Source: Alphaproteobacteria bacterium | GTDB lineage: Bacteria; Pseudomonadota; Alphaproteobacteria; Rhizobiales; Xanthobacteraceae | DNA length: 46,932 nt | Assembly: GCA_005884765.1 (NCBI GenBank) | Contig: VAZV01000163.1 | Span: 1-46,932 of the forward strand | Reading direction: 5' to 3' | In this document: piece after piece, positions 1 through 8,283 of the stretch | Layout of the letters: each line of letters starts with the position of its first letter | Numbering within the stretch: position 1 is the first letter of the stretch | Program-made: the position numbers and the translations under genes | The notes under the pieces: generated by a model | Databases searched by the model: none | Told to the model about the DNA's origin: nothing | What the model saw: only the letters and a program-made list of their open reading frames with translations

Positions 1-202
1 CGGGTTGTTCGTATTGGAAGCGGTCTCGGTGATCGTGCAGGTGGCCTCATTCAAGCTGACGGGAAAGCGCATCTTCAGGATGGCGCCGCTGCATCATCAC
101 TTCGAGCAACTGGGCTGGACCGAACCGCAGATCGTGATCCGGTTCTGGATCATCTCGGTGATGCTTGCGCTCGCCGGTCTTGCCACGCTGAAACTGCGAT
201 GA
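1..202 (+). CDS. mraY: Phospho-N-acetylmuramoyl-pentapeptide transferase, C-terminal end (partial)
   Basis: Only the last 66 or so codons are present; the reading frame is open from base 2 and the 5-prime part lies outside the window. MraY is an integral membrane enzyme that transfers phospho-MurNAc-pentapeptide from UDP to undecaprenyl phosphate, forming lipid I. The visible part carries the family motif [13 protein letters not shown], the histidine-rich cytoplasmic loop near the C-terminus, followed by a last hydrophobic helix ([16 protein letters not shown]). The gene stops 13 bases before murD, as expected in a dcw operon. Confidence is high because both motif and neighbours fit. Confidence 0.95.
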   Translation, partial: GLFVLEAVSVIVQVASFKLTGKRIFRMAPLHHHFEQLGWTEPQIVIRFWIISVMLALAGLATLKLR

Positions 203-215
203 TTGTCGCGCCATC

Positions 216-1616
216 ATGATACCGGTCACTTCCTTCGCGGGCAAAACGGTCGCGGTATTCGGCCTCGGCGGTTCGGGGCTCGCAAGCTGCCACGCCCTGA
301 AAGCCGGCGGGGCGGAAGTGATCGCGGGCGACGACAGTGCCGACAACGTCGCCAAGGCGGCCCAGGCCGGTTTCATCGCCGCGGATCTGCGCAACGTTTC
401 CTGGGCAAATTTCGCCGCGCTGATATTGACGCCGGGCGCGCCGCTCACTCATCCCAGCCCGCATTGGTCCGTGCTGATGGCACGGCAGGCCGGCGTCGAG
501 GTGATCGGCGATATCGAGCTGTTCTGCCGCGAGCGGCGTCGCCATGCACCGGATGCGCCGTTCGTCGCGATCACCGGCACCAATGGCAAATCCACCACCA
601 CGGCGCTAATAGCGCATCTGATGCGCTTTGCCGGTTACGACACCCAGATGGGCGGCAACATCGGCACCGCGATCCTGTCGCTGGAGCCGCCGCGCAGGGG
701 CCGGGTCCACGTCATCGAGATGTCGTCCTACCAAATCGATCTGGCGCCCTCGCTCGATCCAGGCATCGGCATCTTGCTAAACGTCAGCGAAGATCACATC
801 GATCGGCATGGCACGCTCGATCATTATGCCGCCGTGAAGGAACGGCTCGTCGCCGGCGTGCAGGTGCAAGGCACCGCGATCGTCGGCGTCGATGACGGCT
901 TTTGCCGCAACATCGCCGACCGCATCGATCGATCCGGCAAGCGCGTGGTGCGCATCTCCGTGAGGAATCCGCTGCCCGACGGCATCTATGTCGAGCGGGA
1001 GACCATCGTGCTTGCCGCGGGCGGCGCGCGCAGCGAGATTGCGAGACTTGGCGGCATCGGTTCGCTGCGTGGCCTGCACAACGCGCAGAACGCGGCTTGC
1101 GCCTCGGCCTGTGCGCTGGCGATGGGCCTGACCGGCGATGTCTTGCAAAATGGCTTGCGCAGCTTTCCGGGCCTTGCGCACCGGATGGAACAGGTCGGCA
1201 GGTGCGGCAATGTGCTGTTCGTCAACGACTCCAAGGGCACCAATGCCGATGCGGCGGCGCATGCGCTGTCATCCTTTTCCGACATCTTCTGGATCGCCGG
1301 CGGCAAGCCGAAGGCGGGCGGCATCACCGGCCTCGCCGAGTATTTCCCCCGCATCCGTAAAGCCTATCTGATCGGCGAGGCGGCGGCGGAATTTTCCGGC
1401 ACGTTCAGTGACCGCGTCCCGCACGAGATTTCGGAAACCCTCGAGGTGGCAGTTGCGAGCGCCGCGCGTGACGCGGAGGCCTCGGGGCTGGCCGATGCGG
1501 TGGTGCTATTGTCGCCGGCCTGCGCATCGTTCGACCAGTACCGCAATTTCGAAATCCGCGGCGGGCGCTTCCGCGACCTCGTCACCGCACTGCCCGGCGT
1601 CAAGCCGGTGGTGTGA
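216..1616 (+). CDS. murD: UDP-N-acetylmuramoyl-L-alanine--D-glutamate ligase
   Basis: Cytoplasmic Mur ligase that adds D-glutamate to UDP-MurNAc-L-Ala using ATP. The 466-residue product has the N-terminal nucleotide-sugar-binding Rossmann domain ([13 protein letters not shown] near residue 13), the ATP-binding P-loop GTNGKSTTT at residues 121-129, and the C-terminal ligase domain with [17 protein letters not shown]. The length is normal for the family. The ATG at 216 follows mraY by 13 bases, consistent with co-transcription. The 145-base gap to ftsW contains a small palindromic repeat. Confidence 0.97.
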   Translation: MIPVTSFAGKTVAVFGLGGSGLASCHALKAGGAEVIAGDDSADNVAKAAQAGFIAADLRNVSWANFAALILTPGAPLTHPSPHWSVLMARQAGVEVIGDIELFCRERRRHAPDAPFVAITGTNGKSTTTALIAHLMRFAGYDTQMGGNIGTAILSLEPPRRGRVHVIEMSSYQIDLAPSLDPGIGILLNVSEDHIDRHGTLDHYAAVKERLVAGVQVQGTAIVGVDDGFCRNIADRIDRSGKRVVRISVRNPLPDGIYVERETIVLAAGGARSEIARLGGIGSLRGLHNAQNAACASACALAMGLTGDVLQNGLRSFPGLAHRMEQVGRCGNVLFVNDSKGTNADAAAHALSSFSDIFWIAGGKPKAGGITGLAEYFPRIRKAYLIGEAAAEFSGTFSDRVPHEISETLEVAVASAARDAEASGLADAVVLLSPACASFDQYRNFEIRGGRFRDLVTALPGVKPVV

Positions 1617-1625
1617 CCACTCCTT

Positions 1626-1663
1626 GTCATCGCCCGGCTTGACCGCTTTCGCGGGTATGACGG
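1626..1663. repeat. Short palindromic repeat remnant, murD-ftsW gap
   Basis: A 38-base segment starts GTCAT and ends ATGACGG and contains CCGCTTTCGCGGGTATGACG, the same right half seen in the larger repeat near 19131-19153. The left half (GTCATCGCCCGG) belongs to a different variant, so this looks like a chimeric or internally deleted copy. Identity as a repeat rests on the shared segment within this window. Confidence 0.6.
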
Positions 1664-1776
1664 CTTTGTTGTGACGCGACCGCGCTGTTCCACGTCAAAA
1701 GTTACCCATCCCATTAACCTTCCGGAAACCCTCATGGGCGACCAATGGGCAAACCCCCGTTGTGTTGGGAATGCCC

Positions 1777-2838
1777 ATGCTCTCCCGTGATTCGCTTGCG
1801 GCGAGCCCGCCGGTGGCGACCAGGATCGGGCTCGACCCATTTCATTTCTTCAACCGCCATGTGCTGTTCCTGCTGCCATCCTTCATGGTGCTGGTCGGCG
1901 TCTCCTTCATGTCGCCGCGCCAGATCCGGCGCAGTGCGCTGATCGTATTCGCAATCTCAATCGCGCTCATCGTGGCGACGCTGCTGGTTGGCCCCGAGGT
2001 CAAGGGCTCGCGGCGCTGGATTACGCTGATCGGCGTCAATATCCAGGCCTCCGAATCCGCAAAGCCCGCTTTCGTGGTGATGGCGGCGTGGTTGTTCGCC
2101 GAATCCACCCGGCGCCCGGAAATGCCGGCGACCTCAATGGCGCTGGTGTTGCTCATGACGCTGGTGGCGCCTTTGGTGATGGAGCCGGATTTCGGCCAGA
2201 CCATGCTGATCCTGATGGCGTGGGGCGCGCTGTTCTTCATTGCGGGCATGCGGATGATCTGGGTGCTTGGGCTTGCCGGCGCCGCGGGCGCCGGATTGTT
2301 CGGTGCCTTCCTGTTGGTGCCGCACGTCGCCGGACGCATTAAGCGCTTCGTCAATCCCGCCTCCGGCGACACCTTCCAGGTCGACACCGCCATGGAGGCT
2401 TTCTGGAACGGCGGTTGGTTTGGGCTGGGGCCGGGCGAAGGCATCGCCAAGCGCAGCCTGCCGGACAGCCATACCGACTTCGTGTTCGCGGTCGCGGCAG
2501 AAGAATTCGGCATCATCCTTTGCCTGGTGCTGGTTGCGCTGTTTGCCTTCATCGTGATCCGCACGTTGTCGCGCGCCTATGCCACGGAGGACATGTTCTC
2601 GCGGTTTGCTGCGTCGGGCCTTGCGATCCTGTTTGGCGTGCAGGCCGCGATCAACATGTCGGTCAATCTGCAACTGATACCGGCCAAGGGCATGACGCTG
2701 CCGTTCATCTCCTATGGCGGCTCCTCGATCGTCTCGCTCGCTTACGGCGTCGGCATGATGCTGGCGCTGACGCGGCTCAGACCCCGCACGGAAGTCGAGT
2801 CGATGAGTGCCGCCAACGGATTGCGCAGCTACGCTTGA
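1777..2838 (+). CDS. ftsW: Lipid II polymerase FtsW, N-terminally shortened
   Basis: SEDS-family peptidoglycan glycosyltransferase of the divisome, acting in the inner membrane with FtsI. Conserved segments are present: LPDSHTDFVFAVAAEEFG with the presumed catalytic Asp (residue 234 from this start), and the C-terminal GMTLPFISYGGSS. The N-terminus is unusual: MLSRD runs straight into SLAASPPVA, which aligns with the SAS motif at the end of transmembrane helix 1 in E. coli FtsW. The first helix is therefore missing, leaving 353 residues where relatives have about 380 or more. In-frame upstream codons are not hydrophobic. Start alternatives are GTG 1762 and ATG 1771; ATG 1777 has a GGGA six bases upstream. 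The gene may be functional with nine helices, damaged, or affected by an assembly error. Confidence 0.88.
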   Translation: MLSRDSLAASPPVATRIGLDPFHFFNRHVLFLLPSFMVLVGVSFMSPRQIRRSALIVFAISIALIVATLLVGPEVKGSRRWITLIGVNIQASESAKPAFVVMAAWLFAESTRRPEMPATSMALVLLMTLVAPLVMEPDFGQTMLILMAWGALFFIAGMRMIWVLGLAGAAGAGLFGAFLLVPHVAGRIKRFVNPASGDTFQVDTAMEAFWNGGWFGLGPGEGIAKRSLPDSHTDFVFAVAAEEFGIILCLVLVALFAFIVIRTLSRAYATEDMFSRFAASGLAILFGVQAAINMSVNLQLIPAKGMTLPFISYGGSSIVSLAYGVGMMLALTRLRPRTEVESMSAANGLRSYA

Positions 2839-2857
2839 CCTCGCGGTAAGTCTCGCC

Positions 2858-2980
2858 CCGTCATTGCGAGGAGCCAACGGGTCGGCGCAAAGCGCCGCCC
2901 GATGACAAGCTCCGTGACGAAGCAATCCATATATCCGATATGCGGAGGTATGGATTGCTTCGCTTCGCTCGCAATGACGG
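2858..2980. repeat. Interspersed palindromic repeat, ftsW-murG gap
   Basis: Perfect 13-base outer arms CCGTCATTGCGAG (2858-2870) and CTCGCAATGACGG (2968-2980), and a second perfect 12-base pair GAAGCAATCCAT (2919-2930) and ATGGATTGCTTC (2950-2961). The whole 123 bases can fold into a long hairpin. This is recognisable as a repeat type common in Bradyrhizobium chromosomes (from memory). It sits in the leader of murG and could shape transcript stability. Confidence 0.85.
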
Positions 2981-3005
2981 CTCGTTGCCTATAAAAGAAC
3001 TCCCC

Positions 3006-4106
3006 ATGGACACTTCGCCCTTGATTCTGCTGGCTGCGGGCGGGACCGGCGGCCATTTATTTCCCGCCGAGGCGCTGGGCGTCGAACTGATCAAGCGGGG
3101 TTATCGCGTTCGTCTCGCCACCGACGCGCGCGCGCTGCGCTATAGCGGATTGTTCTCCAAGGACATGATCGACGTGGTGCCGAGCGAGACCGTGCGCGGC
3201 CGCTCGCCGTTCTCGCTCGCTTACACCGGCATCAAGCTGGCCGCCGGCACAATCGTAGCGTTGCGGCTGATCCGCCGCTTGAAGCCCGCAGCCGTGGTTG
3301 GCTTCGGCGGTTACCCGACGTTGCCGCCGCTCATGGCCGCGCGGTTACTGGATGTACCCCGACTTATTCACGATGCCAACGCGGTGCTCGGGCGTGCCAA
3401 TCGCTTTCTGTCGCGTCACGTCAGCGCGATTGCGACCTCGTTGCCGGGTGTGCTCGACCGCGATCCGGCGCTGGCCGGAAAGACGGTCACCGTCGGCACG
3501 CCGATGCGGCCCGCGATCCTTAGCGCTGCCGCGGTAAACTTTGTGCCGCCCGAAACCACCGGGCCGTTCCGGCTGCTGGTGGTCGGCGGCAGCCAGGGCG
3601 CGCGCGTGATGAGCGATATCGTGCCCGGCGCGATCGAGCGTCTCGAGCCTGCGCTGTGGCGACGCCTGGTCCTCACCCAGCAAGTGCGTGAGGAAGACAT
3701 GCATCGCGTTCGCAGCGTTTACGACCGGCTCAAGATCAACGCCGAACTGGAGCCGTTCTTCTCTGACCTGCCGGCGCGGCTGGCGTCGAATCACCTGGTG
3801 GTTTCGCGATCCGGCGCCGGCACGGTGGCCGAGCTTGCCGCCATCGGCCGTCCGTCGATCCTGGTGCCGCTACCCGGCTCGATCGACCAGGATCAATTCG
3901 CCAATGCCGGCGTTCTTTCGAAAGCCAACGGCGCCCTGCGGATCGCGCAGACCGACTTCACCCCGGACCGGTTGGCTGCGGAGATTTCCGCGCTTGCCGC
4001 CGAGCCCGCGCGTCTTGGAGCGATGGCGGGGGCAGCGCGCACCGTCGGCAGACTGGATGCGGCCGAGCGGCTGGCCGATCTGGTGGTGAAAGTCGCCGGT
4101 ATTTAG
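3006..4106 (+). CDS. murG: Lipid II synthase (UDP-GlcNAc:lipid I GlcNAc transferase)
   Basis: Peripheral inner-membrane glycosyltransferase that adds GlcNAc to lipid I to make lipid II. The 366-residue product has the N-terminal glycine motif GGTGGH at residues 12-17, a second glycine-rich loop (VVGGSQGARVMSD), the RSGAGTVAELAA donor-site region and the LVPLPGSIDQDQFANA segment typical of MurG. The frame is open further upstream to 2940, but those codons lie inside a palindromic repeat, so ATG 3006 is chosen; it gives the normal family N-terminus. Confidence 0.96.
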   Translation: MDTSPLILLAAGGTGGHLFPAEALGVELIKRGYRVRLATDARALRYSGLFSKDMIDVVPSETVRGRSPFSLAYTGIKLAAGTIVALRLIRRLKPAAVVGFGGYPTLPPLMAARLLDVPRLIHDANAVLGRANRFLSRHVSAIATSLPGVLDRDPALAGKTVTVGTPMRPAILSAAAVNFVPPETTGPFRLLVVGGSQGARVMSDIVPGAIERLEPALWRRLVLTQQVREEDMHRVRSVYDRLKINAELEPFFSDLPARLASNHLVVSRSGAGTVAELAAIGRPSILVPLPGSIDQDQFANAGVLSKANGALRIAQTDFTPDRLAAEISALAAEPARLGAMAGAARTVGRLDAAERLADLVVKVAGI

Positions 4107-4130
4107 GCGGCGGCAACCGATTTTGTTCTT

Positions 4131-4221
4131 GTCATGCCCCGCGAAAGCGGGGCATCCAGTATCTCGCGCAGCTGATTTGAGCCGCAGCTTTCGTTGACAA
4201 CCGCTTTCGCGGACGATGACG
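4131..4221. repeat. Palindromic repeat, murG-murC gap
   Basis: Starts GTCATGCCCCGCGAAAGCGG and ends CGCTTTCGCGGACGATGACG, so the two halves are imperfect inverted copies. The core CCGCGAAAGCGG / CCGCTTTCGCGG is shared with the repeats at 19051-19153 and about 20585-20684. The middle is degenerate. The right end abuts the ribosome binding site of murC. Confidence 0.7.
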
Positions 4222-4235
4222 CCCAGGGGAGCACC

Positions 4236-5639
4236 ATGAGACTGCCGCGCGAGATCGGACCCATCCACTTCGTCGGGATCGGCGGCATCGGCATGAGCGG
4301 CATCGCCGAGGTATTGTGCAATCTCGGCTACACCGTGCAGGGCTCGGATGCGTCCGAGAGCGCCAATGTCGCGCGCCTGCGCGACAAGGGCATCAAGATC
4401 AGCGTCGGCCACACAGCCGAGAATGTCGACGGCGCCGACGTGCTTGTGGTGTCGACCGCGATCAAGCGCGACAATCCCGAATTGATGGCGGCGCGCGCGC
4501 AGCGCATTCCCGTGGTCCGCCGTGCCGAGATGCTTGCGGAACTGATGCGGCTGAAAAGCTGCGTCGCGATCTCGGGCACCCATGGCAAGACCACCACGAC
4601 CTCGATGGTAGCGGCGCTGCTGGATGCCGGCGATCTCGATCCGACCGTGATCAATGGCGGCATCATCAACGCCTACGGCACCAACGCGCGGCTCGGAGCC
4701 GGAGACTGGATGGTGGTCGAAGCCGACGAGAGCGACGGCACTTTCTTGAAGCTACCGGCCGATGTCGCCATCGTCACCAATGTCGATCCCGAACATCTCG
4801 ACCATTTCAAGACCTTCGAGGCGGTGCAGGACGCGTTCCGCAATTTCGTCGAGAACGTGCCGTTCTATGGTTTTGCCGTGATGTGCATCGACCATCCCGT
4901 CGTGCAGAGCATCGTCGGCAAGATCGAGGACCGCCGCATCGTCACTTATGGCGAAAACCCGCAGGCCGATGCCCGGCTGGTCGACCTGATGCCGATGGGC
5001 AGCGGTTCCAGCTTCAAGGTCACCTTCCGCGATCGCAAGACCGATGCGGCGCACGAGATTGCGGGTGTCACGCTGCCGATGGCGGGAAGGCACAATGCGC
5101 TCAACGCCACCGCGGCGATCGCGGTAGCCCACGAGTTGGGACTTTCCGATGATGCGATCCGCAAGGCGATCGCCGGCTTCGGCGGCGTCAAGCGGCGCTT
5201 CACCAAAACCGGCGAATGGAACGGCATCATCGTGATCGACGATTACGGCCATCATCCGGTCGAGATCGCGGCGGTCCTGAAGGCGGCGCGGGAATCGACC
5301 AACGGCAAGGTCATCGCCGTGGTGCAGCCGCATCGCTTCAGCCGCCTGCAATCGCTGTTTGAGGAATTCTGCACCTGCTTCAACGATGCCGATACCGTTG
5401 TGGTGGCCGAGGTCTATCCGGCCGGCGAGGCGCCGATCGAAGGCATCGATCGCGATCACTTTGTCCTCGGGCTGCGCGCCCATGGCCATCGCGAGGTGAT
5501 CCCGCTGCCGAATTCCGCCGCGCTTGCGGGCGTGATCCACGGCCTCGCCGGCCGCGGCGATCTGGTCGTCTTGCTCGGCGCCGGCAATATCACGCAATGG
5601 GCCTACGCGCTGCCGGGCGAATTGAAGGCGCTGGGGTGA
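4236..5639 (+). CDS. murC: UDP-N-acetylmuramate--L-alanine ligase
   Basis: Cytoplasmic ATP-dependent ligase that adds L-alanine to UDP-MurNAc, the first amino acid of the stem peptide. The 467-residue protein begins with the UDP-binding [14 protein letters not shown] motif, has the P-loop GTHGKTTTT at residues 114-122, and the later [10 protein letters not shown] and [10 protein letters not shown] segments typical of MurC. The frame is open from 4194, but ATG 4236 is preceded by AGGGGAG at a good distance and gives the standard family start. Confidence 0.97.
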   Translation: MRLPREIGPIHFVGIGGIGMSGIAEVLCNLGYTVQGSDASESANVARLRDKGIKISVGHTAENVDGADVLVVSTAIKRDNPELMAARAQRIPVVRRAEMLAELMRLKSCVAISGTHGKTTTTSMVAALLDAGDLDPTVINGGIINAYGTNARLGAGDWMVVEADESDGTFLKLPADVAIVTNVDPEHLDHFKTFEAVQDAFRNFVENVPFYGFAVMCIDHPVVQSIVGKIEDRRIVTYGENPQADARLVDLMPMGSGSSFKVTFRDRKTDAAHEIAGVTLPMAGRHNALNATAAIAVAHELGLSDDAIRKAIAGFGGVKRRFTKTGEWNGIIVIDDYGHHPVEIAAVLKAARESTNGKVIAVVQPHRFSRLQSLFEEFCTCFNDADTVVVAEVYPAGEAPIEGIDRDHFVLGLRAHGHREVIPLPNSAALAGVIHGLAGRGDLVVLLGAGNITQWAYALPGELKALG

Positions 5640-5663
5640 TGATCGCAGCGGTGCAACCAAGAT

Positions 5664-5699
5664 CGTCATGGCCGGGCTTGTCCCGGCCATCCACGTCTT
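5664..5699 (+). repeat. Left terminal inverted repeat of GIY-YIG element
   Basis: 36 bases beginning CGTCATGGCCGGGCTTGTCC; contains an internal palindrome GGCCGGG/CCCGGCC. It is the reverse complement of 6003-6038 except for one position. Confidence 0.85.
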
Positions 5700-5989
5700 T
5701 ACTGCGTGATCGTCGGATAGAGGTCGTCCCAGTCCGGATTTGCAGCGACGATCGTGCGAACCTTCCATGCGCGCGACCAATGCTTGATGTTGTGCTCGCG
5801 CTGGATGGCGTCGCGAATGTCGTCAAATCCTTCGAAATAGACCAGCCGTTTCAATCCATACCGCTTGGTGAAGCCGTCGACGAATCCGGAACGGTGCTCA
5901 AACACTCGACGGACGCGATCGTTCGTGACCCCAACGTACAAAATGCCGTTCGGGCGGTTTGTGAGAAAATAGACGTACCCACCTGCCAT
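5699..5989 (-). CDS. Small GIY-YIG domain nuclease
   Basis: A 96-residue single-domain GIY-YIG protein of the UvrC/UPF0213-like type. Visible: the Y-V-Y strand (residues 5-7, GIY position), YVG (18-20, YIG position), catalytic-position Arg27, His32, and Glu65 in AIQREHNIKHW. Such domains hydrolyse DNA phosphodiesters with one metal ion. The start at 5989 (MAGGYVYF) gives the usual N-terminus; the frame stays open to 6034, but the extra 15 codons are translated from the flanking inverted repeat. It is the only minus-strand gene inside an otherwise plus-strand dcw cluster and is bounded by inverted repeats, so it is probably part of a mobile unit rather than of cell-wall synthesis. Confidence 0.9.
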   Translation of the reverse strand: MAGGYVYFLTNRPNGILYVGVTNDRVRRVFEHRSGFVDGFTKRYGLKRLVYFEGFDDIRDAIQREHNIKHWSRAWKVRTIVAANPDWDDLYPTITQ

Positions 5990-6002
5990 GCGGACAGTCT
6001 GC

Positions 6003-6038
6003 AAGACGTGGGTGGCCGGGACAAGCCCGGCCATGACG
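6003..6038 (-). repeat. Right terminal inverted repeat of GIY-YIG element
   Basis: Inverted partner of 5664-5699 (35/36 matching), ending CCCGGCCATGACG. It lies 16 bases upstream of the murB start and so forms part of the murB leader. Confidence 0.85.
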
Positions 6039-6054
6039 AATTGGAAGGCTTTGC

Positions 6055-6978
6055 ATGACCTTTCCCGACATCACGCCCGAGCTTAAAGCCGCGATGCCAA
6101 ACTTGCGCGGGCGGCTGCTCGCCAACCAATCGCTGGCCGAGCTGACGTGGTTTCGTGTCGGCGGTCCGGCGCAGGTGCTTTTTACGCCATCGGACGACGA
6201 TGACCTTGCGTATTTTCTGGGGCAGCTTCCGAACGAACTTCCACTCCATGTCGTCGGCGTCGGCTCTAACCTGATCGTGCGCGATGGCGGCATGCCGGGC
6301 GTCGTGATCCGCCTGTCGCCCCGTGCCTTCGGCGACGCCGGCACTGAGGGCGAGATCATCAGCGCGGGCGCCGCCGCGCTCGACAAACGCGTGGCCGAGA
6401 TGGCAGCTGCGGCCAATATCAGCGGGCTGGAATTCTTCTTCGGCATTCCCGGCACCATCGGCGGCGCGCTGCGCATGAACGCCGGCGCCAATGGCTCGGA
6501 GACTAAAGACGTTTTGGTCGAAGCGACCGGCCTCGGCCGCGATGGCAAGACGCTCATCTTCAACAATAGCGACATGAAGTTCACCTATCGCAATAGCGCC
6601 GTCGATCCTTCGGTCATCTTCACCTCCGCGCGCTTTCGGGGGACAATCGCCGCGCCGGAAGCGATCCGCAAGCGGATGGAGGAGGTGCAAAGCCACCGCG
6701 AGACGGCGCAACCGATTCGCGAAAAGACCGGCGGCTCGACCTTCAAGAACCCGCCGGGCCATAGCGCGTGGAAGCTGATCGACGCCGCCGGCTGCAGAGG
6801 TTTGCGCGTCGGCGGCGCGCAGGTCTCGGAAATGCACTGCAATTTCCTCATCAATACCGGCAACGCCACCGGCCATGATATTGAAACGCTGGGCGAAACC
6901 GTGCGCGCGCGGGTGAAGGAAAATTGCGGAATTGAGCTACACTGGGAAATCAAGCGGATTGGGATCGAACCGGCGTGA
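6055..6978 (+). CDS. murB: UDP-N-acetylenolpyruvoylglucosamine reductase
   Basis: Cytoplasmic FAD enzyme that reduces UDP-GlcNAc-enolpyruvate to UDP-MurNAc with NADPH. The 307-residue protein shows the FAD-binding segments [22 protein letters not shown] and [18 protein letters not shown], the tyrosine motif TYRNSAV, the GGSTFKNP loop carrying the proton-donor serine, and the [12 protein letters not shown] end segment. The ATG at 6055 follows the GIY-YIG element directly. Its stop overlaps the ddl start (GTGA), showing translational coupling. Confidence 0.96.
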   Translation: MTFPDITPELKAAMPNLRGRLLANQSLAELTWFRVGGPAQVLFTPSDDDDLAYFLGQLPNELPLHVVGVGSNLIVRDGGMPGVVIRLSPRAFGDAGTEGEIISAGAAALDKRVAEMAAAANISGLEFFFGIPGTIGGALRMNAGANGSETKDVLVEATGLGRDGKTLIFNNSDMKFTYRNSAVDPSVIFTSARFRGTIAAPEAIRKRMEEVQSHRETAQPIREKTGGSTFKNPPGHSAWKLIDAAGCRGLRVGGAQVSEMHCNFLINTGNATGHDIETLGETVRARVKENCGIELHWEIKRIGIEPA

Positions 6979-7964
6979 CGCGGACTACCATTCTTTTCGG
7001 AGGCACGAATACCGAGCGCCTGGTATCGGTAGCGTCGGCTCAGGCGCTGCATCAGGCCCTGCCGGAGGCCGATCTGTGGTTCTGGGACGTCGCCGACACC
7101 GTGCATGAAGTGCGCTCCGAAGCGCTGCTCAACCATGCGCGGCCGTTCGAAGACGAGTTCAAGCCCGGCAATCGCGGCATTGCGCTGGAGCGGGCGCTGG
7201 ATCAGGCAAAGGCCGAGGATCGGCTGTTGGTGATGGGTCTGCACGGCGGCAGGGCAGAGAATGGCGAGCTTCAGGCGATGTGCGAGCTGCGGGGCATCCC
7301 GTTCACGGGATCGGGCTCGGCCTCCTCGCATCTCGCCTTCGACAAGATCGCCGCCAAGCGTTTTGCCGCGATTGCAGGCGTGAAAGCGCCAGAGGGCATC
7401 ATGCTGGAACAGCTGGATGCGGCGTTGGCCGAGTACGGCAGACTGATCGCAAAACCGGTACGTGACGGATCGAGCTACGGCCTGATATTCGTCAATTCCA
7501 AACAGGACCTGGTCGCCGTTCGCCATGCCGCCAAGACCGAAGATTATCTGATCGAACCCTGCATCGCGGGCGTGGAGGCGACGTGCGCCGTGCTGGAGCA
7601 ATCCGACGGTTCGCTGATCGCGTTGCCGCCGATCGAGATCGTGCCCGCGGACGGCGGGTTCGACTACGTCGCCAAATATCTCGCCAAGTCGACGCAGGAA
7701 ATATGTCCCGGCCGCTTCACCTCCGAAACGACTGCTGAGATCAAGGATCAGGCGCTTCGGGCGCACCAAGCGCTATCTTGCGCCGGCTATTCCCGTTCCG
7801 ACTTCATCGTTTCGGACAAGGGCTCGATCTATTTGGAAACCAACACTTTACCGGGCCTGACCAACGCTTCGCTTTATCCCAAGGCGCTCAAGGCGCAGGG
7901 CATCGAATTCGCCGATTTCCTGCACGACCAGATCAAGCTCGCGGCACAGCGCGCGCGGAAATAG
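6975..7964 (+). CDS. ddl: D-alanine--D-alanine ligase
   Basis: ATP-grasp ligase that joins two D-alanines for the end of the stem peptide. Features over 329 residues: N-terminal [15 protein letters not shown] (Ddl signature 1 variant), [10 protein letters not shown], the [16 protein letters not shown] segment, DGSSYG (ATP-grasp loop, usually EGSSVG) and ETNTLPGLT near the C-terminus (metal and substrate site). Start is GTG 6975, overlapping the murB stop by four bases. Several motifs deviate slightly from E. coli DdlB, but the dcw position supports the call. Confidence 0.9.
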   Translation: MTRTTILFGGTNTERLVSVASAQALHQALPEADLWFWDVADTVHEVRSEALLNHARPFEDEFKPGNRGIALERALDQAKAEDRLLVMGLHGGRAENGELQAMCELRGIPFTGSGSASSHLAFDKIAAKRFAAIAGVKAPEGIMLEQLDAALAEYGRLIAKPVRDGSSYGLIFVNSKQDLVAVRHAAKTEDYLIEPCIAGVEATCAVLEQSDGSLIALPPIEIVPADGGFDYVAKYLAKSTQEICPGRFTSETTAEIKDQALRAHQALSCAGYSRSDFIVSDKGSIYLETNTLPGLTNASLYPKALKAQGIEFADFLHDQIKLAAQRARK

Positions 7965-8283
7965 CGGAAATCTCGCGCGGCAGGTCCGGCGGGGCGCGTG
8001 AATCGGGCATCCAACAGGTAAAATTATTAATATTTTGCGGCAAAGTACTCACAGGGCGGATCAAATCACGCCCTGGGCTGACCTGATTTACACTTTGTTT
8101 ACCAGGAAGTCAGAAGGTTAACGCTGGCGGCGCATGTGGCGCTGGCTGCCGGGGGCGTGAGCTGTTGCGGATTTTCCGCGTTCCGCGACCGCATCGAGGG
8201 AACTCGCAGCCCGGCGCGGCCAGGACATCATTTGTGCCAGAAACTCGCAAGCGTTTGCGGGCAACATGTGACGAGCTCGTGCA
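7965..8283. other. Non-coding gap ddl-ftsQ with probable promoter region
   Basis: About 319 bases without a convincing gene. It has an AT-rich patch (AAATTATTAATATTTTG around 8021-8037) in otherwise GC-rich DNA and the TTAC-N7-TTAC motif at 8088-8102. A promoter for ftsQAZ is expected here by analogy with Caulobacter, but no clear -35/-10 pair was assigned. Confidence 0.45.
8088..8102 (+). promoter_or_regulatory. Candidate CtrA-like half-site pair upstream of ftsQ
   Basis: TTAC-ACTTTGT-TTAC matches the spacing of the CtrA box TTAA-N7-TTAA, with C for A in each half-site. In Caulobacter the ftsQA promoter is CtrA-controlled (established). This is a weak, variant match about 180 bases before the ftsQ start. 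Confidence 0.25.

Larger units (their letters stand above)
5664..6038. mobile_element. Putative GIY-YIG mobile element with 36-bp terminal inverted repeats
   Basis: Left end 5664-5699 and right end 6003-6038 are inverted copies of each other with one mismatch in 36 bases. Each end is itself a small hairpin (GGCCGGG-CTTGT-CCCGGCC). They enclose one gene, a minus-strand GIY-YIG nuclease at 5699-5989, whose stop codon touches the left end. The 375-base unit is inserted between murC and murB. There is no obvious target-site duplication. Calling it mobile is inference from the organisation. Confidence 0.7.

Noticed and set aside
5699..6034. Longer start for the GIY-YIG protein (111 residues)
   Set aside because: The extra 15 residues are translated from the right inverted repeat; the conserved domain begins at MAGGYVYF. 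The longer form is not excluded but is less likely.
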